Shown: positions 1-6,102 of the stretch, in pieces
Position numbering within the stretch: position 1 is the stretch's first letter
Layout of the letters: every line of letters starts with the position of its first letter
Assembly: GCA_018067265.1 (NCBI GenBank)
Contig: JAGPUY010000393.1
Span: 1-8,791, forward strand
DNA length: 8,791 nt
Origin: Oceanihabitans sp.
GTDB lineage: Bacteria > Bacteroidota > Bacteroidia > Flavobacteriales > Flavobacteriaceae
Direction of reading: 5' to 3'
Program-made: the position numbers and the translations under genes
The notes under the pieces: generated by a model
The model's database searches: none
Told to the model about the DNA's origin: nothing
Seen by the model: only the letters and a program-made list of their open reading frames with translations

Positions 1-515
1 GGTCCTGGGCGACCACTTTTAGCAATGTAAAATGCTTTTGCCATCACTTCCGGAATATCGGAAGCTTTGGTTACTTGGCAATTCCATTTGGTAACTGGCG
101 TTGAAATACCAACAATATCTGTTTCTTGAAACGCATCACTACCTAACAAATGCGAAGATACTTGACCTGTAATACAAACCATTGGTGTACTATCTATTTG
201 CGCATCTGCAATTCCTGTAATTAAATTTGTTGCTCCAGGTCCTGAAGTTGCAATTGCGACTCCTACTTCTCCTGAAATTCTTGCATAGCCTTGTGCAGCG
301 TGTGTTGCTCCTTGTTCGTGGCGCGCTAATACGTGGTGAATTTTATCTTGGAATTTATATAATTCATCATAAACTGGCATAATAGCTCCGCCAGGATAGC
401 CATAAAGCACTTTTACACCTTCTTCTAAAAGACATCTTACCACAGCTTCGCTTCCGGAGATGCGCTCTGTTGTTTGCGTGTTGATAGCTTCTTTTTTTAT
501 TGTTTTTGTATCCAT
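1..515 (-). CDS. ilvB: Acetolactate synthase large subunit, N-terminal part (partial)
   Basis: This is the start of the catalytic subunit of acetohydroxyacid synthase, which condenses pyruvate with pyruvate or 2-oxobutyrate in valine, leucine and isoleucine synthesis. It uses thiamine diphosphate (ThDP) in the cytoplasm. The reading frame runs from an ATG at 515 to the window edge without a stop; 171 complete codons are visible, about 30% of a usual 560-600 residue protein. The visible part is the ThDP-binding N-terminal (PYR) domain: YGYPGGAIMPVYDEL near residues 38-53, the HEQGA motif at 66-70 with Glu67 as the expected cofactor-activating glutamate, SGPGATN at 91-97, and GSDAFQETDIVGISTPVTKW at about 125-144, typical of true acetolactate synthases. 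A roughly 20-residue extension precedes the conserved part. It lies 87 nt downstream of ilvD on the same strand, so the two are probably cotranscribed, with ilvN and ilvC expected outside the window. Confidence 0.95.
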   Translation of the reverse strand, partial: MDTKTIKKEAINTQTTERISGSEAVVRCLLEEGVKVLYGYPGGAIMPVYDELYKFQDKIHHVLARHEQGATHAAQGYARISGEVGVAIATSGPGATNLITGIADAQIDSTPMVCITGQVSSHLLGSDAFQETDIVGISTPVTKWNCQVTKASDIPEVMAKAFYIAKSGRPG

Positions 516-547
516 ATTAATCTTGTTAGGATTATTATATTTTTCTA

Positions 548-579
548 TACTGAGACTCTTCGACAAGCTCAGCGTGACA
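548..579. repeat. Hairpin-forming dispersed intergenic repeat between ilvD and ilvB
   Basis: The gap between ilvD and ilvB holds the element CTTCGACAAGCTCAGCGTGA. It folds into a hairpin: CTGAG (550-554) pairs with CTCAG (568-572), and CTT (558-560) pairs with AAG (565-567), with a CGAC loop and a three-base ACT bulge. From memory, very similar sequences occur in many intergenic positions in flavobacterial genomes; only one copy lies in this window, so repetitiveness cannot be shown here. In the ilvDB transcript it would form a structured spacer that could affect mRNA stability or the ratio of the two products; that role is inferred. Confidence 0.6.
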
Positions 580-602
580 TCTTGTTTTCAATTGTGTTCT
601 AT

Positions 603-2282
603 CTAAAACTCATCTGTTACACACCCTTTGGATGCAGACGAAACTGTTTTGGCATATTTATAAAGAACACCACGCTCAAACTTTAAAGCTGGTGCTTTCC
701 ATGTTTTTCTTCTTTCTTGTAATTCTTCTTCCGAAACCTCTAGAACTATAGAATTTGTTTCTGCGTCTATTGTAATAATGTCTCCATCTTTTACAAGTGC
801 TAGATTTCCTCCTTCTTGTGCTTCTGGCGTAATGTGACCAACCACAAAACCATGTGTACCTCCAGAGAAACGACCATCTGTAATCAATGCCACATCTTTA
901 CCTAAACCTGCTCCCATAATTGCAGCAGTTGGTTTTAGCATTTCTGGCATTCCTGGCCCTCCTTTTGGTCCTTCATAACGAATGACGACCACATCTCCTT
1001 TACCTACTAATCCGTCTCTTATTCCATCATTAGCAGCATACTCTCCTTCAAACACTTTTGCTTTTCCTTGGAATTTTAAACCTTCTTTTCCGGTAATTTT
1101 AGCTACACTTCCTTCGGTTGCTAAGTTTCCATAAAGCATACGTAAGTGTCCAGAAATTTTTATCGGGTTTTCCATTGGCTTAATAACTTCTTGACCTTCC
1201 TTTAAATCTGGAACATCTAATAAATTTTCGGCAATTGTTCTTCCAGTAACGGTTAAACAGTCTCCATGAATTAATCCTTTTTTCAGAAGGTATTTTAATA
1301 CTGCAGGAATTCCGCCAACCGCGTGAACGTCTTCCATTAAATATTTTCCGCTAGGTTTTAAATCTGCTAAAAACGGCGTAGTATCACTTATTTTTTGAAA
1401 ATCTTTAAGCGTAAAATCTATTTGTGCTGCTCGTGCAATGGCTAAAAAGTGTAGCACTGCATTTGTAGAACCTCCTAAAATAGTAACTAATCTTACTGCG
1501 TTTTCTAAAGATTTACGCGTAATAATATCACTAGGTTTTATATCTTTTTCTAATAACAATCGCAAAGCTTCACCCGCTTTTACAGACTCTTCTTTTTTAG
1601 CATCGCTTAATGCTGGGTTTGAAGAATTAAAAGGCAAGGTCATTCCTAAGGCTTCAATTGCAGAAGCCATCGTATTTGCAGTATACATTCCTCCACAAGC
1701 TCCAGCTCCCGGACATGCTTTTTCTACAATGCTTTGGTATTCGGATTCTTCCATAGTACCAGCAACTTTACTTCCCCAAGCTTCAAAAGCAGAAACAACA
1801 TCTAGTTTTTTTCCGTTATGACAACCAGAATCAATGGTTCCTCCATACACTAATATAGACGGACGATCTAAACGAATCATAGCGATTAAAGCACCAGGCA
1901 TGTTTTTATCACAACCTACAACGGTAATCAAACCATCATAACTCATTGCTTGTACAACGGTTTCCATAGAATCTGCAATAATATCACGAGATGGTAAGGA
2001 GTAACGCATTCCTGGAGTTCCCATAGAAATACCATCACTAACACCAATCGTATTAAAAATCAGACCTATAACATCTTCGTTTTTGGTTCCTTCTTTAACC
2101 AGTTTTGCAAGATCATTTAAGTGCATATTACAAGGATTACCCTCATAACCTGTACTTGCGATACCTACAATAGGTTTAAAAAAATCTTCTTTTGTTAACC
2201 CAATTGCGTGCAACATTGCTTGTGCAGCTGGTTGTGTTGGGTCTTGTGTAACTGTTTTACTGTATTTGTTTAATTGACTCAT
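603..2282 (-). CDS. ilvD: Dihydroxy-acid dehydratase
   Basis: The enzyme dehydrates 2,3-dihydroxy-isovalerate and 2,3-dihydroxy-3-methylvalerate to the 2-oxo acids that precede valine/leucine and isoleucine. It is a cytoplasmic Fe-S and Mg2+ enzyme. I chose the ATG at 2282 (559 residues, a normal family length) because conserved sequence begins at once (MSQLNKYSKTVTQDPTQPAA); the longer frame to 2294 would use a TTG codon inside a palindrome. Visible motifs are GNPCNMH with Cys51, GCDKNMPG with Cys124 and the Lys expected to be the carbamylated metal ligand, and CPGAGACGGMYTANTMASA with Cys196. These three cysteines are the expected [2Fe-2S] ligands. The C-terminal half carries TDGRFSGGTHGFVVGHITPEA, typical of IlvD rather than the related 6-phosphogluconate dehydratase Edd. 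It is the first structural gene of the ilv operon, with ilvB following. Regulation is probably by the attenuator upstream (2559-2686). Confidence 0.97.
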   Translation of the reverse strand: MSQLNKYSKTVTQDPTQPAAQAMLHAIGLTKEDFFKPIVGIASTGYEGNPCNMHLNDLAKLVKEGTKNEDVIGLIFNTIGVSDGISMGTPGMRYSLPSRDIIADSMETVVQAMSYDGLITVVGCDKNMPGALIAMIRLDRPSILVYGGTIDSGCHNGKKLDVVSAFEAWGSKVAGTMEESEYQSIVEKACPGAGACGGMYTANTMASAIEALGMTLPFNSSNPALSDAKKEESVKAGEALRLLLEKDIKPSDIITRKSLENAVRLVTILGGSTNAVLHFLAIARAAQIDFTLKDFQKISDTTPFLADLKPSGKYLMEDVHAVGGIPAVLKYLLKKGLIHGDCLTVTGRTIAENLLDVPDLKEGQEVIKPMENPIKISGHLRMLYGNLATEGSVAKITGKEGLKFQGKAKVFEGEYAANDGIRDGLVGKGDVVVIRYEGPKGGPGMPEMLKPTAAIMGAGLGKDVALITDGRFSGGTHGFVVGHITPEAQEGGNLALVKDGDIITIDAETNSIVLEVSEEELQERRKTWKAPALKFERGVLYKYAKTVSSASKGCVTDEF

Positions 2283-2558
2283 ATGGTAATGCAAATTGTA
2301 TTTGCTAGAACTAAATTAAAGTTTTAGCAGACTATTTATAATAGCATTCGTTTTATTCAGCTAAATCCAATAGTAAAAATTAATACTTAATTTATTGATT
2401 ATTAGTTGTTTACACTTATTTAAATATGACACTCAAATGGTTGAATTTTTTATTATTAGGTGCTGTATTTGATTATGCTTTCTTATTTAAAAGAAATTAT
2501 ATTTCACCAAGCTTTTGGATCTTATGTTACAGCATGTTTTCATTTGTCTTTTAAGCAT
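2283..2558 (-). other. Long untranslated stretch between the attenuator terminator and ilvD
   Basis: About 276 bases of AT-rich sequence separate the terminator from the ilvD start codon. I see no convincing ORF on either strand and no exact TAnnTTTG promoter element pointing at ilvD. The only clear structure is a palindrome, GCAAAT-tgt-ATTTGC, at 2291-2305, just upstream of the start codon. The lack of a visible local promoter fits the view that ilvD is transcribed by read-through of the upstream attenuator, but a non-consensus promoter cannot be excluded. Confidence 0.5.
2291..2305. repeat. Palindrome next to the ilvD start codon
   Basis: GCAAAT (2291-2296) and ATTTGC (2300-2305) form a perfect inverted repeat around a three-base spacer. 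It ends 8 nt upstream of the ilvD ATG. It could be an operator half-site pair or a small mRNA hairpin near the ribosome binding region. No factor is assigned. Confidence 0.4.
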
Positions 2559-2587
2559 AAAAAAAGCCTTCCGATTACGGAAGGCTT
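2559..2587 (-). terminator. Intrinsic terminator / attenuator upstream of ilvD
   Basis: Read on the minus strand, a perfect 10-bp stem (AAGCCTTCCG, 2587-2578, with CGGAAGGCTT, 2573-2564) closes a four-base loop and is followed by a run of T residues (2565-2559). There is no T-run on the plus-strand side, so it acts on minus-strand transcription. It lies 24 nt after the stop codon of the Ile-rich leader ORF and about 276 nt before ilvD. I read it as the terminator of an attenuator. The simpler alternative is that it only ends the aminotransferase transcript, whose stop codon is 187 nt upstream. Confidence 0.9.
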
Positions 2588-2611
2588 AAAATATATTTTA
2601 TGTATAAATAT

Positions 2612-2686
2612 TTATAGCATTCCCTGGCTTCGTGAAATAATCACGATGCGAATAATGGAAATACTATTTACTAATTGTTTTTTCAT
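2612..2686 (-). CDS. Putative ilv operon leader peptide (24 aa, Ile/Val/Leu-rich)
   Basis: A short ORF starts with ATGAAAAAACAA at 2686 and ends in TAA at 2612. Ten of its 24 residues are branched-chain: Ile at positions 9, 11, 12, 14, 16 and 17, Val at 6 and 15, Leu at 5 and 24. The dense part is SIIRIVIIS at residues 10-18. It ends 24 nt before an intrinsic terminator and lies upstream of ilvD, the arrangement of classical amino acid operon leader peptides. Ribosome stalling at Ile/Val codons would allow read-through into ilvDB. There is no Shine-Dalgarno site, which is common in flavobacteria. A possible -7 element, TACTTTTA (2703-2696), lies 9 nt upstream, giving a very short 5' leader; it deviates from TAnnTTTG at the last base and lacks a well-spaced -33 TTG. 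The function is inferred from composition and position only. Confidence 0.6.
   Translation of the reverse strand: MKKQLVNSISIIRIVIISRSQGML
2616..2646 (-). promoter_or_regulatory. Competing RNA structures of the ilv attenuator
   Basis: On the minus-strand RNA, TCGTGA (2646-2641) pairs with TCACGA (2635-2630) around a five-base loop; this hairpin overlaps the Ile/Val codons of the leader ORF. Just downstream, GGAATGCT (2623-2616), at the end of the leader ORF, can pair with the 5' terminator arm segment AGCCTTCC (2586-2579) in 7 of 8 positions, giving a candidate antiterminator. A ribosome at the leader stop codon would cover this arm and allow the terminator to form. The pairings are visible in the sequence; their regulatory role is inferred. 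Confidence 0.45.
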
Positions 2687-2773
2687 TGGATGGTATAAAA
2701 GTATAAAACCCTATTCAATATCCTAGCCTTTATTTTAAAAAAATAAGATTTACTTGCATTTCTTTTTCCTTTA

Positions 2774-3949
2774 TTACCCGAATGATCTATTTAAAATCTT
2801 TTGAAAAGTGCTTAATCCAATTCCCGATTCGAATGTAAAACCACTTTTTACTAATGCAAACTCTATAGCACTTAAAGTGCTAATCATATCGCTTGAAGTA
2901 ACGGCTCCCATGTGCCCAACTCTAAAATATTTCGTTTTTATTTCTGGTAACAATCCACCAGCGACAATAACATCTAGTTTTGACAAATGTTTTAAAAACG
3001 AAGCCATCTCTACGCCTTCCGGATAATAAACTGCTGTTAGTGTATTTGCTGCATTTTCTTTTTTTATTGGCAGTATTTTTAATCCGATAGCTGCTATTGC
3101 TTCCCGAAAAGCACCTGCTAATTGTTTGTGTTTTTGGATTCTTGTGGCAATGCCTTCTTCATTAATGATACGCAAACTAGTTTCTAAAGCCATTATTAAA
3201 TTTACTGGCGGTGTACCAAAATAAGAAGGTTTTCTTTCTTGGTATGCTTTCATAATTGGCAACCAATTTTTCCAATCCGCATAATAATTAGATACTAGTG
3301 TTTTTCTATCTTCCCAGGTCTGGATTGCTTTTTCGGAAGCTACCAACAATGCTAATCCCGGCGGCACACCAACTGCTTTTTGAGATGCTGTTAATACCAC
3401 ATCGATTCCCCATGCTTCTTGTTTTATTTCTTCACCAGCAACAGAGCAAACACCATCTAAAATACTTAATGTGTTATACTTTTTTGCAAGCGCGGCAATT
3501 TCTTTAGGATGCACCAAGACTCCTGTAGATGTATCTACATGGGTCATGGTTACCACTTTATATGCTTTATTTTTTAATGCATTTTCTATGGTTTCTAAAC
3601 TAGGAACCTCTCCAACAGGAGCCTCTAAAATAGTCACATTCACTTGATAGCGTTCTAGAATATCTTTATAACGTGTACCAAAATAACCTGTAGAAATCAC
3701 TAGTGCATTATCACCAGCTTCCACTAAATTAGCAACTGCCATATCCATAGCCAACGTACCACTTCCCGCGACAACAAAAGGTTGTCCTGCTGGCGCCAAC
3801 CAAATCTTTTTCATTAGATCTAATGCATTACCAAAACTATGAATAAAACTAGGTGCTACATGGCTTGTTGTAACGGCACTCATTGCCCTTAAAACTTCTG
3901 GTTCGAATTCTATTGGTCCTGGAATCATTAAAAGTTTTCTTCCTTTCAT
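2774..3949 (-). CDS. PLP-dependent class V aminotransferase (alanine/serine-glyoxylate or serine-pyruvate type)
   Basis: The product is a fold-type I PLP enzyme of the class V family, close in plan to human AGXT (alanine-glyoxylate/serine-pyruvate aminotransferase). I start it at the ATG at 3949 (391 residues, close to 392 in AGXT), giving MKGRKLLMIPGPIEFEPEVL. The frame continues upstream to a TTG at 4060, but that extension is basic, unlike the family and follows no better start signal. Visible motifs are PGP near residue 10, GSGTLAMDMA at 62-71 for cofactor phosphate binding, SILDGVCS with Asp165 as the expected PLP ring partner, and TASQKAVGVPPGLALL with Lys191 as the Schiff-base lysine. 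YFRVGHMG near 341-348 holds the expected substrate-carboxylate Arg343. The exact substrate pair (Ala, Ser, glyoxylate, pyruvate) cannot be read from sequence. It is transcribed towards ilvD but separated from it by the attenuator, so it is probably its own unit. Confidence 0.9.
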   Translation of the reverse strand: MKGRKLLMIPGPIEFEPEVLRAMSAVTTSHVAPSFIHSFGNALDLMKKIWLAPAGQPFVVAGSGTLAMDMAVANLVEAGDNALVISTGYFGTRYKDILERYQVNVTILEAPVGEVPSLETIENALKNKAYKVVTMTHVDTSTGVLVHPKEIAALAKKYNTLSILDGVCSVAGEEIKQEAWGIDVVLTASQKAVGVPPGLALLVASEKAIQTWEDRKTLVSNYYADWKNWLPIMKAYQERKPSYFGTPPVNLIMALETSLRIINEEGIATRIQKHKQLAGAFREAIAAIGLKILPIKKENAANTLTAVYYPEGVEMASFLKHLSKLDVIVAGGLLPEIKTKYFRVGHMGAVTSSDMISTLSAIEFALVKSGFTFESGIGLSTFQKILNRSFG

Positions 3950-4225
3950 TTCTTTTTTAATTAGGTCTCTATTTAATCTATGTCCTAAATTAATGTATTG
4001 TGTGCTCTTATTTTTACTCTTCCTTGACTTAGGACTAAACTCATATCTAGCAACACACAATCAACCAATTGATAAACAATCAATTAAACACGAACACGCA
4101 TGATGTTCAAATCCCGAAAATCAATAAAAAAAGCTTCTATTTTCATTTCAAGATACACCGATACATGGAGTAATAGATTGGAACACTAGACAATATAAAT
4201 TAAAAATTCTTTAAAAAAGGTTAAA
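3950..4225. other. Divergent intergenic region between aminotransferase and metK
   Basis: This AT-rich stretch holds the unmapped promoter of the minus-strand aminotransferase and leads into the metK control region. I found no exact Bacteroidota promoter element for the aminotransferase. An inverted repeat, GTCCTAA (3982-3988) with TTAGGAC (4029-4035), lies 33-86 nt upstream of its start codon and could form an mRNA leader hairpin with a 40-base loop. TTGATTGT occurs twice in direct orientation on the minus strand around 4060-4082. No RNA gene or real ORF is apparent. Confidence 0.4.
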
Positions 4226-4259
4226 TTGGTATGCGTTCCGTTTTATTTTTCTACTTTTG
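4226..4259 (+). promoter_or_regulatory. metK promoter, Bacteroidota type
   Basis: A -33 TTG at 4226-4228 is followed after 23 bases by TACTTTTG at 4252-4259, an exact match to TAnnTTTG, the -7 element used by the primary sigma factor of Bacteroidota. Transcription would start near 4264-4268, immediately before the SAM-II-like RNA at 4273. The spacing is at the long end of the accepted range. Confidence 0.7.
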
Positions 4260-4272
4260 CGGTATTAAAATT

Positions 4273-4367
4273 AAGAGGAAAAATTTGTCTGATTGCAACC
4301 TCTTCAAACGAATTAAGGTCTCTTGAACAAGATTCCGAATCCAGTTTGAAATAAAATGCTAAAGCAG
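4273..4367 (+). promoter_or_regulatory. SAM-II-type riboswitch with long inserted loop, upstream of metK
   Basis: The RNA has the SAM-II layout. A perfect P1 stem pairs AAGAGG (4273-4278) with CCTCTT (4299-4304), and its 20-base loop ends in the hallmark ATTGCAA. A distal strand, GCTAAAGCAG (4358-4367), carries the conserved GCTAAA; CAG at 4365-4367 can pair with CTG at 4289-4291 to close the pseudoknot. Unlike the compact alphaproteobacterial form, about 53 bases are inserted between P1 and the distal strand, containing CAAAC (4305-4309) paired with GTTTG (4344-4348) and an inner hairpin TCTT-GAAC-AAGA (4321-4332). I recall an Rfam family called SAM-II_long_loops for such Bacteroidota variants. 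Binding of S-adenosylmethionine would feed back on metK, the synthetase gene 76 nt downstream. I see no terminator after it, so control of translation initiation is more likely than attenuation, though the gap to the start codon is long. Confidence 0.85.
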
Positions 4368-4443
4368 TAAGTTATTCACTTCTCTAGCGACCAAGCAATC
4401 CAACAAATTTGTAATTAAACTATAATTAAAAAATTTAGGATTT

Positions 4444-5700
4444 ATGCCATATTTATTTACTTCAGAAAGTGTATCAGAAGGACATCCAGATAAAGTAGCA
4501 GACCAAATAAGTGATGCTTTAATCGATCATTTTTTAGCCTTTGATTCCGAGTCTAAAGTTGCATGCGAAACACTAGTAACTACAGGACAAGTTGTACTTG
4601 CTGGTGAAGTAAAATCGAACACCTATTTAGACGTACAAAAAATTGCACGTGATACCATAAACAAGATTGGTTACACGAAAAGCGCATATATGTTTGACGG
4701 AAATTCTTGTGGTATTTTTTCTGCAATACACGAACAGTCGGAAGACATTAGTCGTGGTGTAGATAGAGCTAGCAAAGAAGAGCAAGGAGCAGGAGATCAA
4801 GGAATGATGTTTGGTTATGCAACCAATGAAACCGAAAACTATATGCCTTTGGCTTTAGACCTTTCGCATAAAATTTTAATTGAGCTTGCTGCTTTACGAA
4901 GAGAAAACAAAGACATTAGCTATTTAAGACCAGATTCTAAAAGTCAGGTAACTATTGAATATAGTGATGATAATGTACCACAACGTATTGATGCTATTGT
5001 AGTTTCTACACAGCATGACGATTTTGATGCAGATGACGATGCGATGTTAGCTAAAATCCGAAAAGATATTATAGAAATATTAATCCCGAGAGTCATTGCA
5101 AAATTACCAGAGAATTTACACCCGCTTTTTAATGCCGATATAAAATATCACATTAATCCGACAGGTAAGTTTGTTATTGGTGGACCTCATGGGGATACCG
5201 GACTTACAGGAAGGAAAATTATTGTAGACACCTATGGTGGAAAAGGCGCACATGGTGGTGGTGCTTTTTCAGGAAAAGACCCAAGTAAAGTAGACAGAAG
5301 CGCTGCTTATGCGACAAGACATATTGCTAAAAACCTTGTTGCTGCAGGAATTTGTGACGAAATCTTAGTACAAGTAAGTTATGCTATTGGTGTTGTAGAA
5401 CCGATGGGAATTTTTGTAGATACCTACGGAACTTGTCCGTTTAATATGACCGATGGCGAAATTGCGCAAAAGATTTCTGAAATTTTTGATATGCGACCAT
5501 CCTCTATTGAATCTCGCCTAAAATTAAGAAACCCAATCTATAGCGAAACTGCTGCTTACGGCCACATGGGAAGAGTCAATGAAACGGTTACTAAAACTTT
5601 TTCACAACCAAATGGAGACGATTTAACCGTAGATGTTGAATTATTTACTTGGGAAAAATTAGATTATGTAGATAAAGTGAAAGCTGCCTTTGGGTTGTAA
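4444..5700 (+). CDS. metK: S-adenosylmethionine synthetase (methionine adenosyltransferase)
   Basis: The enzyme makes S-adenosylmethionine from methionine and ATP, releasing phosphate and pyrophosphate. It is cytoplasmic, normally a tetramer, and needs Mg2+ and K+. Visible signatures are SEGHPDKVADQISDA at residues 11-25 (ATP and methionine site), the hexapeptide GAGDQG at 115-120, and the glycine-rich GGGAFSGKDPSKVDRSAAYA at 271-290 (phosphate-binding loop). The C-terminal part with SYAIGVVEPMGIFVDTYGT (312-330) is also typical. At 418 residues it is longer than E. coli MetK (384) because of longer segments in the middle domain (about 150-235), as I expect for Bacteroidota. The ATG at 4444 is supported by the conserved N-terminus MPYLFTSESVSEGHPDK. 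Upstream lie a matching promoter and a SAM-II riboswitch, and a terminator follows 25 nt after the stop, so it is probably a single-gene unit under end-product control. Confidence 0.98.
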   Translation: MPYLFTSESVSEGHPDKVADQISDALIDHFLAFDSESKVACETLVTTGQVVLAGEVKSNTYLDVQKIARDTINKIGYTKSAYMFDGNSCGIFSAIHEQSEDISRGVDRASKEEQGAGDQGMMFGYATNETENYMPLALDLSHKILIELAALRRENKDISYLRPDSKSQVTIEYSDDNVPQRIDAIVVSTQHDDFDADDDAMLAKIRKDIIEILIPRVIAKLPENLHPLFNADIKYHINPTGKFVIGGPHGDTGLTGRKIIVDTYGGKGAHGGGAFSGKDPSKVDRSAAYATRHIAKNLVAAGICDEILVQVSYAIGVVEPMGIFVDTYGTCPFNMTDGEIAQKISEIFDMRPSSIESRLKLRNPIYSETAAYGHMGRVNETVTKTFSQPNGDDLTVDVELFTWEKLDYVDKVKAAFGL

Positions 5701-5724
5701 GAAACTATTATCATATCCTTTTTA

Positions 5725-5757
5725 AAACCGTTACTATTTTTAGTAGCGGTTTTTTTA
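5725..5757 (+). terminator. metK intrinsic terminator
   Basis: AAACCGTTACTA (5725-5736) pairs with TAGTAGCGGTTT (5741-5752), with one G-U pair, around a TTTT loop. The stem runs into a T tract (5750-5757). It lies 25 nt after the metK stop codon. Confidence 0.9.
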
Positions 5758-5873
5758 TTTCCGTACCGTAGACATTTTACTTTCTAAACAATTAGATAAC
5801 AAATACATAGCATTCGTTCTTTTTTGGTAAAAAAAATTATTCATAAATTTTAAAAAAAGAGCAAAAAATATAG
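5758..5873. other. AT-rich spacer between metK terminator and tRNA-Tyr promoter
   Basis: Very AT-rich sequence with A and T runs. I see no ORF, repeat or RNA structure here beyond low complexity. Confidence 0.4.
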
Positions 5874-5903
5874 TTGTAAAACAGTAAAACTTAAATATAT
5901 TTG
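5874..5903 (+). promoter_or_regulatory. tRNA-Tyr promoter, Bacteroidota type
   Basis: A -33 TTG at 5874-5876 is followed after 19 bases by TATATTTG at 5896-5903, an exact TAnnTTTG -7 element with optimal spacing. The predicted start is about 5 bases downstream, just ahead of the mature tRNA 5' end at 5913, so the primary transcript would need little 5' trimming. Confidence 0.8.
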
Positions 5904-5912
5904 CACTCGCTC

Positions 5913-5994
5913 GGGGAGATACTCAAGCGGCCAACGAGGACAGACTGTAACTCTGTTGTTTTTAACTTCGTAGGTTCGAATCCTACTCTCCCCA
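5913..5994 (+). tRNA. tRNA-Tyr (anticodon GUA)
   Basis: A complete class II tRNA cloverleaf is visible. The acceptor stem pairs GGGGAGA (5913-5919) with TCTCCCC (5987-5993), with discriminator A5994. The D stem pairs CTC (5922-5924) with GAG (5936-5938). The anticodon stem pairs ACAGA (5940-5944) with TCTGT (5952-5956) around CTGTAAC, with anticodon GTA at 5947-5949. The long variable arm (5957-5969) forms GTT-TTT-AAC, as expected of bacterial tRNA-Tyr. The T arm is GTAGG-TTCGAAT-CCTAC (5970-5986). The 3' CCA is not encoded, so it must be added by CCA nucleotidyltransferase. The gene has its own promoter and terminator. Confidence 0.97.
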
Positions 5995-6004
5995 CAGGTA
6001 TACT

Positions 6005-6036
6005 AAAAGCCTTCTTACATTTAAGAAGGCTTTTTT
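6005..6036 (+). terminator. tRNA-Tyr intrinsic terminator
   Basis: AAAAGCCTTCTT (6005-6016) pairs perfectly with AAGAAGGCTTTT (6023-6034) around a six-base loop, followed by T residues to 6036. It begins 11 nt after the tRNA. The A-run on its other side could also let it work on the minus strand. Confidence 0.92.
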
Positions 6037-6075
6037 GTTTCCAAAAAACAGCGACATTCCTCACTACTAGTACCA

Positions 6076-6102
6076 TTTAAATACGAATAAAAAGTATTTA
6101 AA
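6076..6102. repeat. Perfect inverted repeat upstream of the tyrosinase gene
   Basis: TTTAAATAC (6076-6084) and GTATTTAAA (6094-6102) are perfect 9-base inverted arms around a 9-base spacer. The centre is about 130 nt upstream of the tyrosinase start codon. It could be a regulator binding site or an mRNA hairpin, though AT-rich arms make chance formation easier. A second small palindrome, GGTATTTACC, lies at 6137-6146. No exact TAnnTTTG promoter was found in 6037-6217, so the operon promoter is unmapped; TAGTTTTA near 6173-6180 is a weak candidate. Confidence 0.4.

Noticed and set aside
1438..1821. Plus-strand 127-codon ORF inside ilvD
   Set aside because: It is antisense to highly conserved ilvD coding sequence and shows no protein family features.
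2460..2726. Plus-strand 88-codon ORF across the ilv leader region
   Set aside because: It spans the terminator hairpin and the antisense of the leader ORF, with no recognisable features. The minus-strand structures explain the sequence better.
2731..2760. Minus-strand mini-ORF of 9 codons right after the aminotransferase stop, preceded by AAAGGAAAAAGAA
   Set aside because: It is too short to judge (MQVNLIFLK), with no link to a terminator or regulatory structure. The purine-rich stretch alone does not make a gene.
3950..4060. N-terminal extension of the aminotransferase from a TTG at 4060
   Set aside because: The extra 37 residues are basic and unlike the family. The ATG at 3949 gives the usual length and has a purine-rich stretch just upstream.
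5891..6076. Minus-strand 61-codon ORF across the tRNA-Tyr gene
   Set aside because: It runs antisense through a well-formed tRNA, its terminator and promoter. Its composition is a by-product of those sequences.
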